The notes beneath the pieces were generated by a model. It had not been told where the DNA came from and did no database searches. It saw only the letters and a list, made by a program, of their open reading frames with translations. The translations under genes were made by a program, and so were the position numbers. Below, one piece after another: positions 50,802-63,100 of a stretch of 64,000 bases of DNA (positions are counted from its first letter, which is position 1; every line of letters begins with the position of its first letter). The DNA comes from Branchiostoma lanceolatum (Eukaryota > Chordata > Leptocardii > Amphioxiformes > Branchiostomatidae): the NCBI RefSeq assembly GCF_035083965.1, contig NC_089733.1, positions 255,501-319,500 on the forward strand, read 5' to 3'.

Positions 50802-52836
50802 TAATTCATTGACCAAACGAGCGCAAATTTTATTGGACCTGAATAGCACACTGCCCATGAGCTTTAGCCGGAACCAGAATGTTCCGTACTTATTGTCATT
50901 AGTTTGGCAGATCAGTAAGGCCATACTGATATTATTACATGGATAACATCATCTGGGAACCCCAAAATTGATGCGAGCGGGAGGTACTAGCGTGCGAAAA
51001 AACAATAAAAGTTGAGTCACAGAAAGTTGCCTTCATTATGAAATTTGAGAGCTCGGGACGATTTCAAAAATGGCTAAAAAACACAGAACATGGTAAACCA
51101 AGCAATACATCTTTTTGCTCTTCCACATCTTCTTGGAAGACTTATGCAAACTTCACTTTGAAATACACCTGTGCAGAGGAGTAACTTTACAACAAAGTCA
51201 GTACGATAGCACAAGAGGCATTATTAATTATTAGTAAACGTTTTCCGTGTTGTTGTGTTTTGCAATGTACGACATACATATGCTCATTTTGCTTGTTGTT
51301 TGCTATGATTGCCAGCCGGCTACGTAAGAGCGATCAATATCAACAATTCGGTTACATGATTCAAACTTTACTCGGCCAAAACAAGGAGGTTCCTTGGCCA
51401 AAGGTTGCGTGCAGCATGCTCTGTGTTGTTGCTTTCGTCGTGACGCTTCGATGGTGATGTGTACCAAGGGTCACAACGTGTTTTTTTTCTTTTGAAAGTA
51501 CTATTTACGCACCAGTTTCCGTCGAAGACTCAATATTGTCTTAAGGTTACGAGTTGATTTGCTGATAGCTGTTTGTTTGATTTGAATACACAAAGATGAA
51601 GTAACACCAGTCCAGAGTGAGACCAGTTCGGTGTTGCGTGGGATTGTTTTATCCATGTTTGTACTATAAACTTGGCTCAAAAAATGCTGAAACTTGATTT
51701 TTTTTGTCAATCATATCTCCTTGAAAACTTTATCAAGTTCAGTTTACTGGTATTATATATCATTGGAGATATGATTTCGTTGCCTTTACAATGATATCTT
51801 GTTTGCCATGATCGTGCAGTCATGGGTGGAGTTCCTGGGTTACTCATGTTGATAGGTTGGGAAAGAAAAGTGTCGAAATGTGCCATGTCTTATTTTTCGG
51901 AGATGCTTATTAATTTAAAGTGATACATTTTTGGTTATGATGCCAATATTTATGCCGATATTTCCCTGCCAACGTCGTAAAGTTGTTGGTAAGGACCTTT
52001 TGGCATTTTTGTGACTTACTCAGCTGTAGTGTCCGGACACCTTGCTTGTAGAAAGCTAATTTACTACATACACTTTATAATGAGTCCAAAAAAATTATGA
52101 TCCAAACTTCAAAGGTCGATCGACAAGCAAGGTGTCTACAATCCTGATTTTGTCCTGTATACGCTAGGGTTGTCCTCTATCTTGTTGCCTGGCCTGGAAA
52201 TCGAAAATAGACCCCTTCCATAGCCGCACCAACCTCCGAAAAAACATAGAAATGGAAAATAAAAACTTTACAATGCAAATGTTTGACGGACATGAAGTCA
52301 AACCGCTAATTGGCATTATCTCATTGGTAAAACTGCTAATTGTGATTGACAGTCAGAATCGGTCTATTGGAAGCTACTGACTTCCCACGCATCACACGAT
52401 GTGACGTTCGTGTCCTGTTCGTCCTGCAGGGCAGTGCTTCCTGATGATTTTAGCATTTGTCCTCACCTACTCTTCTGATCACAAGGGAAACAGTTCCTAA
52501 ACACGTGTAGTTAAGAGTAACAGCACCCAAAGAAGTACAGGTTATCTAAAGCCAGTCTTCATTAGCTCTGTTAGCTCTTCAGTGTTTGACCACCCATACA
52601 TATTTTCCTGCCTTGCTCTTCTGATCACAATAGGTAAGGAAAACGGTAAATCTTCGACTTAATACTGTCGTCATTATGTCGAAAATTTACTGTCTATACC
52701 TAAGCTAATGATATGACCTTATGGGGAGGGGGTGAAGCTCGTATCTACACAATCTGCATATTTCTTGGTCTTCATTCTGCTCCAGGTTTCCTGGCCCGCT
52801 CCACCCCTCCCCCCGGTTCAGTTGTAACCTTCCGCA
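50802..52836. other. Region upstream of the ASIC-like gene
   Basis: No gene recognised. Contains a single acaaggaggttccttggc string at 51383 with the recurring AAGGAGGTT arm. The channel promoter should lie here, but no convincing core element was identified. Confidence 0.4.
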
Positions 52837-52911
52837 ATGTCGCCGGAGGAAGAGAAAGAGTCACCAGAGAAGGAGTTCGCCGCCAACACGACTCTTCACG
52901 GACTCAACAGG
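52837..52911 (+). CDS. ASIC-like exon 1, N-terminus
   Basis: 25 codons, MSPEEEKESPEKEFAANTTL then HGLNR, donor GTAGGT. The acidic start and the LHG motif before TM1 are typical of the family. The ATG at 52837 is the only good start; an upstream exon is possible. Confidence 0.75.
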
Positions 52912-55540
52912 GTAGGTGTTTGTTGGCCAAAGAGAAGACTGGGGCTTCATATCTGTTCATTGTTAGTTGTAAATTCATCCCTGTTTAATAGCTAAAATGA
53001 TACCATTGTGGCATATTACTTAAAATGGGCATAGCGCATTGTTGCGATATGTATAACTAAGGCCTCGGTGAATTGATTATATGGATGATATATGCGTGCG
53101 CATCAATGTTGGCTCGTTTCGAACAACAATTTCTGACCTTACTGTGCATCGCACAAAGAAGCTTCAAAATGAGCAAATAAATCAGACAATGTAGGAAAAA
53201 GGTTTACTTATGTCACACAATGTCTCTTTTCCTAGATCCTATCGTAAAATATGCTGATATTGTCGGGAACTTGCTTCATGCACAAAATGCATTTTGAACC
53301 CTGAGCGGAATTTTTTTGAGTCTTCCTAGAAGATGTGAAAGAAAAGAAGTAAACAATTCTTTGTTTAGTATACCGTGTTTTGTAACTTCAGTTATTTGTA
53401 AAACATTCCTAACCACATATATTTCATACTGAAGACAACTTTTTAGACCAAATAATCATTTTTTCCACTCTCCCATCAATTCCGCGATGAATAGAGGATG
53501 TCATAAAATCAGTATGGCCTACCTGTTTAGCTCCATCTTACAGGTATTCGTTCTATGTTACGGAGGTGTTTAGAACAATGTTCATGTAAAGTTGAAAAGG
53601 GCTTATTTCGTGGTTTGTAAGTTTTCCATCTCTACTAGTACAGTTACGATGCAAACGTTACGGGGGGGGGGGGTAGCAAGGTACCCAGGTAACATTTGCC
53701 TTGTTGTGACATACGGATAGCTATGACAGATATTATGATTTTTATTCATTGCCTTATAGCTATAAATACGTGCGTGATTGCATGGATACGATTTAGCGAA
53801 ACGACCTCTGCCATATAGCGTAACAACTTGTGCCATGTAGCATAATGACTTGCTATATAGTGAAACTTACTGTAGCAAACTGACAATGTAGTAAAACAAT
53901 CTGAAATCAACGCACCACTTAGGCAAATTACCATCGAAGCCCATATCTATCATTTGCTTGTTATCCCACGTCTTTCCGAAGATTTTTATCGCCCCCAGCA
54001 ACTATTTCCGGGTCCTGTGGGCTCTCGTCATCTTGGCTTCATATAGCTTATTACACATGTTAGAGAGTCCTATCATGAAATACAACGGGTTTACAAACTT
54101 TCCTTACTAATTATGCAAATTAGTTCCTGATTTACATAATTAGTATTTGATTATGAACAGCACTATCTGAGCTCTCTACATACCGAACATCACGACGATC
54201 TGTCGACCACTTCTATTCATGTCCGAAAGGTCAAAACAATAATACCCACAGCAGTTCCAAACAAGCCGCTGAGGCCCAAACGTACACAACTTACTTCCTG
54301 TGGGATGATTATCTACCACAAAACACAAAAATCATGAACGTAGCACGTGCAGAAAATTTGACCTCACACTTTGAAGCTCCGCTACAGTACCTTAGGTACC
54401 CGCTAGGTGGCCCTTTATCGAACTTGACCTTCCTTTCTGCGAACCCTATCCATCCACTAAGATTCATGCAGAACCATCAACAGCTACATACAAACACACA
54501 CACATACATACAAAGCCCTCTGCAGTACCGACGGAAAATACCAGGTGAACTATTTTCGAACTTGACATCCGCTCCCACAACCGGTACTCACCTACCAAAA
54601 ACCTTGAGGATCCATCAACATTTCCGACAGTTTTGTTGCCTACATACAAACACACAAACATGCAAAGTCCACTGCAGTGCTGTAGGAGGACACCAGGTAA
54701 ATCATTTTCGAAGTTGACCTTTGTTCCTTCAACCGCTATTCACCTACCAAAAATCATGGAGACCCTTCAAAGACCTCACCATCCTTCAGAGGTTTCTAAA
54801 GTTATGCTCTTGACATACATTCAGACCCAGCCCACAGCTGACCTCCCTATACATTTTTTGGGGCCCTTTGTCATTTTACGGTGAGACTAAAAGGTTTGAT
54901 GCACCTTAGGCACGTGACTCGACTTTCCTCATTTCACCCAGGTGTTAAAATGAGTACCTGAAAGAGAGGGATGGGCTCCGCCTTCCAATACCATGGACAC
55001 AGTGGATAACAGCCGGCCGTCCCTACGACCTCGAATATGTTATGAGACTACCTTTACATTTTAAGATGTTCTCTTCCACATTCCCCAGGATCATCGACTA
55101 CTTCAGCTACAGCACGATCACCGACACGAAGTTGGAGTTTGCAGAAGAGATAACATTTCCGGCGGTTACAATCTGTAACATGAACAAGTAGGTTGCTCTC
55201 CAAATCTTTCAAAAAAGGTTCTGTGGCAAGAATGACAGTTTTCTAACAATATGTTTGGACCTAACTACTTCTCTATTCCTGAACTAGCGATATTCTACCA
55301 TCTATGAGTCCCGAGATGCGTTTAAATTGTGTACTCTGGTAGCACATGCTTGTGTATAATACACACAGCACATGGCACATACACACGTCGCAATTACCAC
55401 ACCTCCAAATACCCGCATACACCCACCCCCAGCCACAAACACACGAACACACAAACACCCCCATACACAGATACACAGATACACACAAGCACACACAAAC
55501 ACAAAACACAAATACACACACACAAAAAAACACAAGCACG

Positions 55541-55608
<68 letters not shown>

Positions 55609-58600
55609 GATACGTTCTACTCAAACGGCTTCTACATGTACCTTTTCGCAGGTTTGACATATCCAAGCTCAAGATCATTGACATCTCGTACCTGTCGATG
55701 TTCCTGTTAGGAGTTGAACTTGACGTTGCAGCGGTTCTGGCCGATCCTGCTTTCTCACCTGATGAGACTGTCAACTCCACCACGGAGGTAAGCAATTACC
55801 ATAGAAGGAACTAAAACCAGTCAAGTCATCCTCCTCCTGGCACAACAAAACCTTTATCCCTGCTGCAGCTAAGTTATGAAACCGCCTTTCGCAGGGCATT
55901 GTGAACACCAGGGACTTACAGAACTTTAAAAGTTAAGCAAGCGCCTACCTCAGCGCCACTCGTCAGCTTCCTGTATATTTATTCCTGTATAGCACTGCTG
56001 CTAAGCTGAAGCATATTACTTTGGAGTCATTTTACGTTGCTGTGGATACCCAATTCTCTACAAGATATCGAACCCGGTGAGTTGTTCACTACACTCGGAA
56101 TGTCAAATTATTGCGGCGTTTGCCGATTGTTTACTTTCAAATTGATAACTTCGATATGGGATGTCACCGTTATAGAACTGTTCTTCCTATATTTCGACTT
56201 AACTTAACATCAGTCGGCGAAGGTATGGGGTCGTGGAACTCTAGTATCAGAATGTGTCGGTATGATACAGGATGGTTTGAATGACCTTCGCGTATGTAAT
56301 AAGGCATCTCAACTACATTGGAATTTAAGTATTCAAGATTATCTGATGTGGTATTTTGCATGTCTTAACGTTTTCGATGTGCAGACCATTTACGAGTACT
56401 TTAGCACTCGATCATTGATAACTTAACCTTATGTCCAAACAGGGCATGAAGGTGGAGGACCTCTTGTTGGAAAAAGGCTTTGACATCCACTGGACCCGCA
56501 TGCCTCTCTGCGTTTGGAAGGGCACTACATGTTCCTACTGGGTAAGTCAATACTGGCGCTCCACTTTGTAGACTCGATCGCAGCTCACCAAATAAAAAGG
56601 TATAATTGTATATTGTCCGACCTACCTTTTGGTGTTATGACTAGTGTATTTTTTTTCAAATGTCTACTTTGGTTTTGGGACAGACAAGGACGACGTGGCA
56701 CTGCACTCAAGTTTTCATAACTTTTTTATCAGTGCCACGTACAGAGATCAATTTACCAATTTTCATACCTGGGTGGAGTGAGGAAAGTCGCGTAAAGTGC
56801 CCTTTTCAAGGGCACATCATTGACGGCGTCAGAGGAATCCAACCCGGGACCGCTGGGTACTGGGTCAAACACTCTTCCGTCATGCCACACAACCCACTGA
56901 CAAACCTTGCACGTGGAGTTGGATCAGACTGGTGGTTAAGATAAACAAATGATTCAGATAATCTCGTACTCACTCTTGACCCAGTCGGACCTAAATGAGA
57001 GTTTCAGAAATGAATATACTGATGCTATCTCAGCTACAACGCCCGGAAACTCTTCTCCAATTGAGAAATTGGACTCACCGCAATTTTCAACTGACTCGCA
57101 CATGCACACAGTCTTATTCAGCTGTCTGATCCAATGTAGACACATGATTTTCTGTAGACGTCAGCAATGCGTTAACTGTCGTCGGAAGTCGTCACTATCA
57201 ACAATAATGGATATTAATCTTTCTACACCAAGCAGTGCCTTAGATAACTGAAGTTTTGCTGCTTATGTCCCTGGGAGTCATTATCTCAGGGAATATTCCG
57301 TTCTCCCTTCATCAACAGAACTTCACCCATTCTTCGGCCACTACGGAAACTGCTACACTTTTAACGCTAACGCCAGCAGCCTGCTGAAGCAGACCATGCA
57401 GGGGTCCGGAAACGGCTTCATGGCGTTCGTCGACCTTAAAGTGGTGAGTGATCATAATGGTTCTAAAGCTATGAATCTCTCTGATCTACATTTAATTGCG
57501 CAAAACTGTGAAAGACAAAGTGTGACCAATCGGTATCAATCGTCGCCTGAAATTTCAATCTAAGACAAACAAAATTTCAAAAATCGGAATTGGCAAAATG
57601 GCCTAAAGCGGCTCACTTCAAATGTCATATTGATGAATATTAGTAATTGTACATTGTAGATACCAAACATTTCAAAACTGACTGAATGACCTACCATAAA
57701 TCCATATATTTGTTACAACTTGAATTTTGGCTTTAGTATGACTGTGTTTATTATACAGGCTTGTCTGTGTTGGACTACCCAACCCAAATGCTGTTATCTA
57801 ATTGTTATTGTTATTGCATTTGTCTTTGTCAGCTGCAATCTTTATTTTCATAGGTGATGTTTGACATAAGCTCCTTGCTAGAGTGCATCACCTCTGTGTC
57901 CTGTGTATTCTTTTGTTGATTGATAAGAAATGTACATTGGTTTTTAGGTCAGTGCTAAAACTGCTATTTCCTATAAAGTTACATGTATCTTGTATCTGAT
58001 TTTTTTAGCCGAAACTGAGAATGCGGCATTTTGTAGAGGTCACGCATTTGACCCGTGCGTGGAACGTCAGTATGACTGCAAAGGAATATTGGCTAAAATT
58101 GGCAAAGTTGCCGGGTTGATTTACCACGGTTTTGGAGCAGTCCAGTGACATCCTCGCTAAATCGTGCAAGTCAGATCTGTAACTTTGTATCAATACGAAC
58201 AGTTAGCAAATAAAGTGTCATTGAGATGAAATGCCCTCTACTATCATTCACGTAAAATTTCGTATTTTCTGAAAACATCTTTCTACTTATACTATATGAT
58301 AAGGTAGTCCTTTTCGTGACGCACACAGAAAAAATGATTTAGATATTGCATAAATGCTGAGGCTGTAAGAAAGTCTTGCGCATCGCCAAGTATTGGCGAG
58401 TTACGGTAATCATTGAAGGATATGTATCACATAGCCAGGGTGGCTCGTGGGAGTTGCATTACATAGACATCCACAGCAGCAGAAAATGAAAAAAGAGGCC
58501 ATATTTCTCTCACTCTGTCATATTTACAGTTTATCTAAATGCTATTTCCTTCCCCTGTTCTTAACGATAACTACTGAGACTTTGTTTCAACAGAACGAGT

Positions 58601-60117
58601 ATACAGAAAGTTTTTACGCAAGCGGGAATTCCGAGGTGGGACTGAAGCTACTTGTTCACGATCAGAACGAGCCTCCCATGATGGACACGCAGGGCATCGC
58701 CCTCGCGCCGGGCAACCACGCTTTCATCGCCGTCAAGCAGACACTGGTGAGTCCTCAAGCTGAAAGCTCTTAGGCGGGTGTGTCCCTCAATCGGCGAAAT
58801 TTGTCGCCTGACATTGTGAATATTTTGAAAAAAAAATCACAGTTTGGAAAGATGCTGCAAATAGGTGTAAAATGGTGCAAAGCGTTGAATCCTTCCCTGC
58901 CATCAGCTTGTATACCAATGTTCGCGTGATGCTCCCTGCCTTCTTCTCTTATGTGTAGCACTAAGTTTGAAGCTATTTCCTTTTTGTTTCTAAGGCAGTA
59001 GCGAAACTGAGAATGAGACATTCCGCCATAAATGCCCGTCAGTGTTACGGAAGCGAAAATTGGCAAAGCGCTCTCAATAATTTGGCGCAATAAGCACAGT
59101 CCAGTGAGATGCCCACCTAATCCCACTCGCCACTTTTTCCTCCTCAGTACGAGAACCACGTGCCTCCGTGGGGGGTCTGCAAGGACCTGCAGCTGGAGTA
59201 TTACAACACCTACACGCTGAACGGCTGCTACCTGGAGTGCAGGAGTAAACACGTGGTTCGGAACTGCAGCTGTCGACCTTACAACTTACCAGGTACGACG
59301 AGGAAAAAAACATATGAATGAATTAAGTGGAGGCAGAGCTGGCTATTTCTCTGTCAGCCTGTCTGACTAGCCGACTGGCAGGCTGATTTGCTGGATGTCT
59401 GCCTGGCTACCTGCTGGCCGCCTATCTCGCCGAGACCGATATGGAATACACCGTGTTGTGTGACATATGTATGCCTGGCTGGCAGTTTCCCTGTATTTTT
59501 GTCTGACTGGCTTGCTATCTGACTGGCTGGATATGTGTCTGTCAGTCCGAGCCTCGGACGTCGGGTTGTCTGTCAGTCTGGCTGGCTGGCTGTTTATCTA
59601 CCTGCCAATCTGTCTGGCTTACAGTCTCTCTGTCTATCCAGCTTCCTGTCTGTCTGTCCATGTGTCTGACTTGCTGTCTGTCTGGCTGAAGCAAATAGTC
59701 TCGCTGTATTGCTGTCTGACTGTCTACCTGTCCATGTGTCTGGCTTGCTTTCTGACTGCCTATCTGTCTGTCTGTCTAGCTGGTTGTCACACTGGCTGTC
59801 CGCCTTTCTGCCTGCTCATGAGTCCGCCAGTTTTTCTGTCTGTCTGGTTTGCTGTCTGTCTTGCTGGCAATTTACCTGTCTGTCTGACTAGCCGACTGGC
59901 AGGCTGCTTTGCTGATTGCTGCCTGGCTGTCTGCTGGCTGTCTCTCTGCCTGTCTATATGTCTGTCTGGCTGTCTCTCTGTCTGGCTCTTTGTCTACCTG
60001 TCTGTCGGTCGGTCTGTCTGTCAGTCTCGCGGTCTGGCTGGCTGGCTATGTGTCTGGCTTTCTGTCTTTCAGTCTCGCTGTCTGGCTATGTGTCTGCCTG
60101 ACTGGCTGTCGGTCTTA

Positions 60118-60159
<42 letters not shown>

Positions 60160-63100
60160 GGTTATCTGTATGTCTGGTTGGCTGCCAGGCTTGCTATTCT
60201 CTCTCGGACTTGCTTGCTGTCTGCCTGTACATGTGTTTGACTGTCTGTCCGCCTCGCTGGTTGATTGTCTGCCTGCCTACTTGCCTTTTTGTCCATAAAT
60301 CTTCCTGTTCGTCTGTCTAGTTTGCTGTCTGTCTTGGTTGCTATTTGTACGTCTTGCTGGCCGGCTGCCTTGCTGGATGTCTGTCTGTCTGCCTGCTGAA
60401 TGGCTATCAGCATGTCTATGTGCCTCCCGCTAAGTTAGCTCATATCTCGCTGTCTGTCTGCCTGTGCGTCCGTCTGCTGATAGCCATTCAGCAGGCAGAC
60501 AGACAGACATCCAGCAAGGCAGCCGGCCAGCAAGACGTACAAATGACCAGTGCTCATGAGTTAGGTCTACTAGCCTTCAGGATGAAAAGAATCCATGCCT
60601 ATTTATCGTACAAGAAACGTCATTTCCAAACTTTCCTTGTAGCAAAGCTATAAGAATTGTATAGCTAAAGCGATGCATATTCTAATTCTAACACAGAATA
60701 GGGAAGCCCTTTTCTTTTTTTTTCTTTTTTTGTGCTCGACGAATCTCCTCGAACATGGGTCCCCCATTTTACGTCTCTTCCAAAAGATGGAAGCAGCCCC
60801 AACCAAGATGTCCTTCCTAGGACTGAACGGAGTCTCCCAGCTACCAACTAATTTGAACCATTAGCACAACTTTCGGCTGCTACCAGTTGATCTACAATAG
60901 CATCTTAAAAACATTATTATCAGTTCATTCTTTTTTCTAAATTTTACCGTGCACGAAAATTGCAATACTATCCTTCATGGAAACAGGATTGTACAGTCCT
61001 AACGTTTAACTCATCTTCTCAACAGGGACGGCACCAGCATGTGATCCGACTACGATGTTCTCATGTGTCAAACACGTATTTGGTGAGTGGCTAGTTTACC
61101 AATACCTTGCCTTTTGAAATTGCATGTTGTCAATAAGGAACATCATTCGACATTACAGTTTTCTTGAACAGAACCAAATCCTTATTACTTGCTAACATAT
61201 AGTAGTTTGCCTGCTGCTTTCCGTAGGGTTATGATAATGTCAAGAGCGGATCTTCGCCGCTATGTGGCGCTGCGGCATTACTGCGGTCCCAAACGTGACT
61301 GAATTTGTATCCGCCCCTCTTTCCGTTGCCGTTGGCAGAAGGGTATATTTTTAGTCGGGATTTGTGGAGTGATGGTAATTTGATACATAATAACGGTAAT
61401 TTGATACTTGCATTCGGAAAGTTAAATGAAGGTGAACATCATCATACATTAAGTATGCAATCCATAACACACCTTTCAAACACATCTTTCAAACAAGTTA
61501 ACACCATTGGCGAAAGTATGGGATCGCCGAACTCTAGTTTTGGGAATGGAGTGCATGTGTCTGGTCCATTATTCACTATAAACTATTACCACATACCGGG
61601 CCAAGGCCGAGATATTTGATATGATATCACCATGTCCTGTTCATATATTTACTTATGTAGGCCAATGTATTTACAACTCTATGCAAAAACGAGACAATGC
61701 TTTACATTCCTAACACAGCATACTGTTACGTTGATGAAGGTTAGACATCCAGGTAATGAGATACGCCAAAAATAATTACTCAAGCAACTGGATAAGATTT
61801 TGAAACAGTCAGACGTTTCAGACAGTATCCACTGTCTTTCGTCAGTGACTAACTATAGGACTGAGAACACCAGGTTTTATACCAAAACTCTGAATAGATA
61901 TGATAATGAGGTAAAGACAATTTAGGATGTCTTGAAGTAGTCTTTAAAAAGATGATTAATTCAAGACAAAGTTTATGCCAATAGTTCAATTAGCTACTGT
62001 TGTTCTAGTACAGTAACTAAATGTTGCTTGTCCGGGGGTGGGGGGTGGTGGGCAGTGCATTGTCCCAGGTGCCTGAAAGTTTGAACGCGTAGACCCCCTT
62101 TCCTGTTGAGGGCGGGGTTGTACATCCTCTCATATATTGCTTCTCTAATTCCCCGTTCGAACCAGCGTTCTTCACGATCTAGGATGTCCGTGGATTCGAG
62201 ATTGAATGAGTGTCCCTGGTTGTGTTTTAGATGGTGGTAAATGGCAGAGGAATAGCGGTTAGCGCTCTTTCTGCAATGTTCCTTGTACCTTTCTTTTAGT
62301 GGTCGACTTGTCTCCCCAATGTACATGTTATTGCAGTTCGGTTCCTCACATTTCAGTTTGTAGATGACATTGGCTTTGATGCCTTTTTCAGGCCTGTCTT
62401 TTGGATGGACTAGTTTCTGCCTGAGAGTTGAGTGAGGTTTGAAGTTAGTGGCAATGTTGAAGTTTTGGAAGATACGTCTGAGTTTTTCCGATACTCCTTG
62501 GACGTAGGGAATGGTAATGTTGACCTTGTTTCTGTTGGTCAATGGTCTGCACTTGAGTGTTTTCTTAGACTGGTCAGAAGGTTTGAGGGCCTTGTTGAAG
62601 GTCCAATTTTGGTAGCCACACTTGGCTAAAGCCACACGGAGATGTCTGCGTTCTTCTGTTTTTGCTTTGTCTGAGGTAATGACATTGTCTGCTCGATGGA
62701 AGAGAGTTTTAATCACTGCTAGTTTGTGTTCCAAAGGGTGATGGGAATCAAAGGCCAGATATTGATCAGTGTGGGTCGGTTTCCTGTACACTTCGAACTG
62801 AAGGTTGCCATCCTTCTCTATGATGGTTTTGGTGTCTAAGAAGGGGAGCATGTTGTTTTGACACGACTCCTGTGTGAACTTGATGTTGTCATCTACCTGG
62901 TTAATATGGTCAAAGAAGTTACTGTTATCAACATATTGTTGTAGAATATCAGCCTGCATAGCTACATTGTCTCTACCGTTACATTACATCATTTCTCTAA
63001 AGCTGTTGCATGTTAGTAATAGTTCAACTGTCATCTATGTACAAGTCACCAGAAATAGTGCCTGTTACAATTGTCGTGCTATTAAGTTCCTCCTCTTCTA

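Larger units (their letters stand above)
61776..62965 (-). mobile_element. Penelope-like element, 5'-truncated
   Basis: Minus-strand copy with the last third of the RT, a GIY-YIG endonuclease, and a 3' part carrying a hammerhead-like motif and ending in TTTTTGGCGTATC. Cut off at the 5' end inside the RT. The 3' part is the same family as 19451-19688. Confidence 0.88.

Noticed and set aside
55273-55814. Overlapping long frames on both strands rich in His/Thr or Cys/Val
   Set aside because: They are translations of the (CA)n/(GT)n microsatellite and fuse artificially to ASIC-like exon 4.
59467-60240. 257-codon Cys/Leu-rich open frame on the plus strand
   Set aside because: Produced by degenerate CTGT/CTGG low-complexity sequence; every frame there is open and the translation is a repetitive SVCLSVCLS-type string.
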